A stretch of 64,000 nucleotides of DNA from Pseudomonas baltica (GTDB lineage: Bacteria; Pseudomonadota; Gammaproteobacteria; Pseudomonadales; Pseudomonadaceae). How positions within the stretch are numbered: the stretch's first letter is position 1; the number at the start of each line of letters is the position of its first letter. The stretch lies in the NCBI RefSeq assembly GCF_031880315.1, contig NZ_CP134771.1, forward strand, positions 1,736,001 to 1,800,000, given 5' to 3'. Shown in pieces: positions 61,754-64,000 of the stretch. A program made the translations under genes and the position numbers. The notes below the pieces were generated by a model. The model saw only the letters and a program-made list of their open reading frames with translations, did no database searches and had not been told where the DNA came from.

Positions 61754-63586
61754 ATGATCTACCGCCGCTTCGAGCAATGGATCGATATCTTCCGCGAAGC
61801 TCCAACCGAGTCGCCGCCCAGCAAGGTCCTGGCGTTCTATATCTACTACTTGCGCCAGGTCTGGCCGACCTTCGCCGTGCTGTTGGTGGTCGGGCTGATC
61901 GGCGCGCTGATCGAAGTCGCGCTGTTCCGCTACCTCAGCCGGATCATCGACATGGCGCAGGGCACACCCAACGTGCACTTCTTCCAGGACAACGCCCTCG
62001 AGCTGATCTGGATGTTGGTGGTCACCCTGGTGCTGCGGCCGATCTTCATCGGTTTGCACGACCTGCTGGTGCACCAGACCATCAGCCCTGGCATGACCAG
62101 CATGATCCGCTGGCAAAATCACAACTACGTGCTCAAGCAGAGCATGAACTTCTTTCATAGCGACTTTGCCGGGCGCATCGCCCAACGCATCATGCAGACC
62201 GGCAACTCGCTGCGCGACTCGGCCGTGGCTGCCGTCGATGCCCTGTGGCACGTGCTGATCTACTCCATCAGTGCCTTGGTGCTGTTCGCCGAGGCGGACT
62301 GGCGCCTGATGATCCCGCTGATCTGCTGGATCGGGCTGTACATCCTGTCGTTGTATTACTTCGTGCCACGGGTCAAGGAACGCTCGGTGATCTCTTCCGA
62401 TGCCCGTTCCAAGCTGATGGGGCGCATCGTCGATGGCTATTCCAACATCGCCACCCTCAAGCTGTTCGCCCACACCAGCATGGAGCAGCAATACGCTCGT
62501 GAAGCATTGACCGAGCAGACCGAAAAAACTCAGATGGCCAGCCGGGTCATTACCAGCATGGATTTCGCCATCACCGCCATCAACGGTCTGCTGATCGTCG
62601 GCACCACCGGGCTGGCACTGTGGCTGTGGACGCAATCGCTGATTTCGGTGGGCGCCATCGCGCTGGCCACAGGCCTGGTAATTCGTATCGTCAACATGTC
62701 TGGCTGGATCATGTGGGTGGTCAATGGCATCTTCGAGAACATCGGCATGGTGCAGGACGGCCTGCAGACCATCGCCCAGCCCGTAACGGTGACCGATCCT
62801 AAAGGCGCTCCGGCGCTCAACGTCAGCCGTGGCAATGTGCGCTTCGAAAGCGTCGACTTCAGCTACGGTAAAGGCCCTAACATCATCGATGGCCTGACCC
62901 TGGATATTCGCCCCGGCGAAAAAATCGGCCTGATCGGTCCTTCCGGCGCTGGCAAATCGACCCTGGTCAACCTGCTGCTGCGCCTCTATGACCTGCCTGC
63001 CGGGCGCATCGTGATCGACGGCCAGGACATCGCCAGCGTCACTCAGGAGAGCCTGCGAGCACAGATCGGCCTGATCACTCAGGACACTTCGCTGTTGCAC
63101 CGCTCGATCCTCGAGAACCTGCGCTACGGCAAGCCGAATGCCACGGAGGAACAGGTCTGGGATGCGGTACGCAAGGCGCGCGCCGAAGAGTTCATCCCGC
63201 TGCTGTCCGACTCCGAGGGACGAACCGGTTTCGAAGCGCATGTGGGCGAACGCGGGGTGAAGATTTCCGGTGGTCAGCGCCAGCGCATCGCGATTGCGCG
63301 GGTATTGCTCAAGAACGCACCGATCCTGATCATGGACGAAGCCACGTCAGCACTGGACTCGGAAGTCGAGGCAGCGATCCAGGAGAGCCTCGAGACGCTG
63401 ATGAAGGGCAAGACCGTGATCGCCATCGCGCACCGACTGTCGACCATTGCCAAGATGGATCGCCTGGTGGTGCTGCAGCATGGGCGTATCGTCGAGGTCG
63501 GCAGTCATGCCGAGCTGCTGGCCCAACAAGGGCTGTATGCGCGGCTGTGGCATCACCAGACGGGAGGGTTTGTCGGGATTGATTGA
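61754..63586 (+). CDS. ABC transporter, fused permease and ATPase (exporter type)
   Basis: 610 residues: six membrane segments in the first ~330 residues, then an ATPase domain with Walker A GPSGAGKST, signature SGGQRQRIAIARVL, Walker B ILIMDEATSALDSE and H-loop IAIAHRLST. The half-transporter works as a homodimer that exports lipids, drugs or peptides. The N-terminal ~30 residues before the first segment are hydrophilic. Starts 54 bases after ppiA. Substrate unknown; the MsbA/HlyB-like class is clear but not the subtype. Confidence 0.9.
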   Translation: MIYRRFEQWIDIFREAPTESPPSKVLAFYIYYLRQVWPTFAVLLVVGLIGALIEVALFRYLSRIIDMAQGTPNVHFFQDNALELIWMLVVTLVLRPIFIGLHDLLVHQTISPGMTSMIRWQNHNYVLKQSMNFFHSDFAGRIAQRIMQTGNSLRDSAVAAVDALWHVLIYSISALVLFAEADWRLMIPLICWIGLYILSLYYFVPRVKERSVISSDARSKLMGRIVDGYSNIATLKLFAHTSMEQQYAREALTEQTEKTQMASRVITSMDFAITAINGLLIVGTTGLALWLWTQSLISVGAIALATGLVIRIVNMSGWIMWVVNGIFENIGMVQDGLQTIAQPVTVTDPKGAPALNVSRGNVRFESVDFSYGKGPNIIDGLTLDIRPGEKIGLIGPSGAGKSTLVNLLLRLYDLPAGRIVIDGQDIASVTQESLRAQIGLITQDTSLLHRSILENLRYGKPNATEEQVWDAVRKARAEEFIPLLSDSEGRTGFEAHVGERGVKISGGQRQRIAIARVLLKNAPILIMDEATSALDSEVEAAIQESLETLMKGKTVIAIAHRLSTIAKMDRLVVLQHGRIVEVGSHAELLAQQGLYARLWHHQTGGFVGID

Positions 63587-63591
63587 TCGCT

Positions 63592-63624
63592 GCTGATGGC
63601 CTCTGCCCGCTAGAGGCCATCAGC
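63592..63624. terminator. Long hairpin between convergent genes
   Basis: GCTGATGGCCTCT (63592-63604), loop of 7, AGAGGCCATCAGC (63612-63624): 13 perfect pairs 5 bases after the ABC gene stop. No T-run follows on either strand, so it may act as a weak terminator or an RNA end-protecting hairpin. Confidence 0.6.
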
Positions 63625-63644
63625 CATAAAGATTCATCACTGAC

Positions 63645-64000
63645 TCACCCCTGCCGATAAGGCAACGCCGCCCGCGCCTCCTCGGCATAGGCCAATACCC
63701 CCACCCGCTCCTGTTCCAGGAACTCTCGCACCGCAGCCTCCAGCCCAGGATGCGTCAGGTAGTGCCACGACCGCGTGATGGTCGGTTCGAAGCCGCGAAT
63801 CAGCTTGTGCTCGCCCTGAGCGCCAGCGTCAAAGCGCTTGATCCCCTTGGCGATCGCGTAATCCATGCCCTGATAGAAACACGTCTCGAAGTGCAACCGG
63901 TCGAACTCGGCAAGGCATCCCCAGTAACGGCCATACAAGCTATCGCCACCGACCAGGCTGAACGCCATGGCGACCGGACGCGAGCCTTGCAAGGCGAACA
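63645..64000 (-). CDS. FemAB-like GNAT acyltransferase (DUF482/PF04339 type), 5' end outside window
   Basis: Only the last ~118 residues are present. The visible part has LYGRYWGCLAEFDRLHFETC, FYQGMDYAIAKGIKRFDAGA and GEHKLIRGFEPTITRSWHYL, the typical C-terminal pattern of DUF482/FemAB-like GNAT proteins. Function unknown; members are thought to transfer acyl or aminoacyl groups. It is convergent with the ABC exporter gene. Confidence 0.88.
   Translation of the reverse strand, partial: FALQGSRPVAMAFSLVGGDSLYGRYWGCLAEFDRLHFETCFYQGMDYAIAKGIKRFDAGAQGEHKLIRGFEPTITRSWHYLTHPGLEAAVREFLEQERVGVLAYAEEARAALPYRQG

Noticed and set aside
61709..63241. 510-codon minus-strand frame opposite the ABC exporter gene
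   Set aside because: Shadow; the plus strand carries all ABC ATPase motifs.

Overview
The window is GC-rich, densely coded chromosomal DNA that reads as Pseudomonas, most likely the fluorescens/putida side of the genus. The evidence is the gene content: a gbuR-gbuA guanidinobutyrase locus, a PA1414-type micro-protein, lpxO, eptA, a DUF2790 protein, a TorF-type porin and a MocR regulator. It also carries two families of Pseudomonas REP elements, the 'GTGGGAGC.AGCTTGC.CGCGAAG' type (often as inverted pairs) and the 'GAGGGGGC..GCCCCCG' type. No prophage, CRISPR array, rRNA or intact insertion sequence was seen.

Layout. 1-2977: end of an aldo/keto reductase, a small protein with a possible PD-(D/E)XK core, and a MocR-type regulator read leftwards. 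3246-8939: a tight rightward five-gene operon divergent from the MocR gene. It encodes a KamA-family radical-SAM aminomutase, a D-2-hydroxyacid dehydrogenase, a HisC-like aminotransferase, an ATP-grasp ligase and an MFS exporter. This looks like a small-molecule (non-proteinogenic amino acid or peptide) pathway that I cannot match to a known product, and it is the strongest candidate here for an undescribed system. A repeated CTGTTAG/CTAACAG motif in the divergent promoter is a likely MocR operator. 8924-24611: housekeeping and envelope genes (lipoprotein, tRNA-Val, UPF0149/SEC-C protein, chemoreceptor, hydrolase, FNT channel, lpxO, cysK, MoxR/VWA pair, glutamine amidotransferase). 24856-27773: oligopeptidase B, a cNMP-binding protein and a small secreted protein.

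27937-35319: a catabolic block with gbuR/gbuA and an NCS1 permease, a remnant of a chitin-binding protein, glucarate permease/dehydratase, and a 41-residue PA1414-like gene behind a convincing ANR/FNR-type promoter. 35541-45588: a DEAD-box helicase, a CHASE-like/PAS/GGDEF/EAL protein, a GAF histidine kinase, an AHSA1 protein, eptA, a LysE exporter, alkB and a DUF2790 protein beside an AT-rich gap. 45904-50729: GNAT, peptide deformylase coupled to a YihY protein, CsbD, small conserved proteins and a CvfB-like RNA-binding protein.

50989-56607: a porin, then a nitrate-assimilation module. A NIT-ANTAR regulator is followed by a leader ending in an intrinsic terminator directly before the Tat-exported nitrate-binding protein gene, then the permease and ATPase genes. 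This is the layout expected for transcription antitermination. 56868-64000: MscM-type channel, DMT transporter divergent from a LysR regulator, a LysR-hydrolase-ppiA-ABC exporter run, and the 3' part of a FemAB-like acyltransferase gene cut by the window edge.

Starts were moved from the longest open frame to codons with a Shine-Dalgarno sequence where one could be seen. Several genes start with GTG or TTG. Functional names come from recognising motifs and families by eye; no database search was run.
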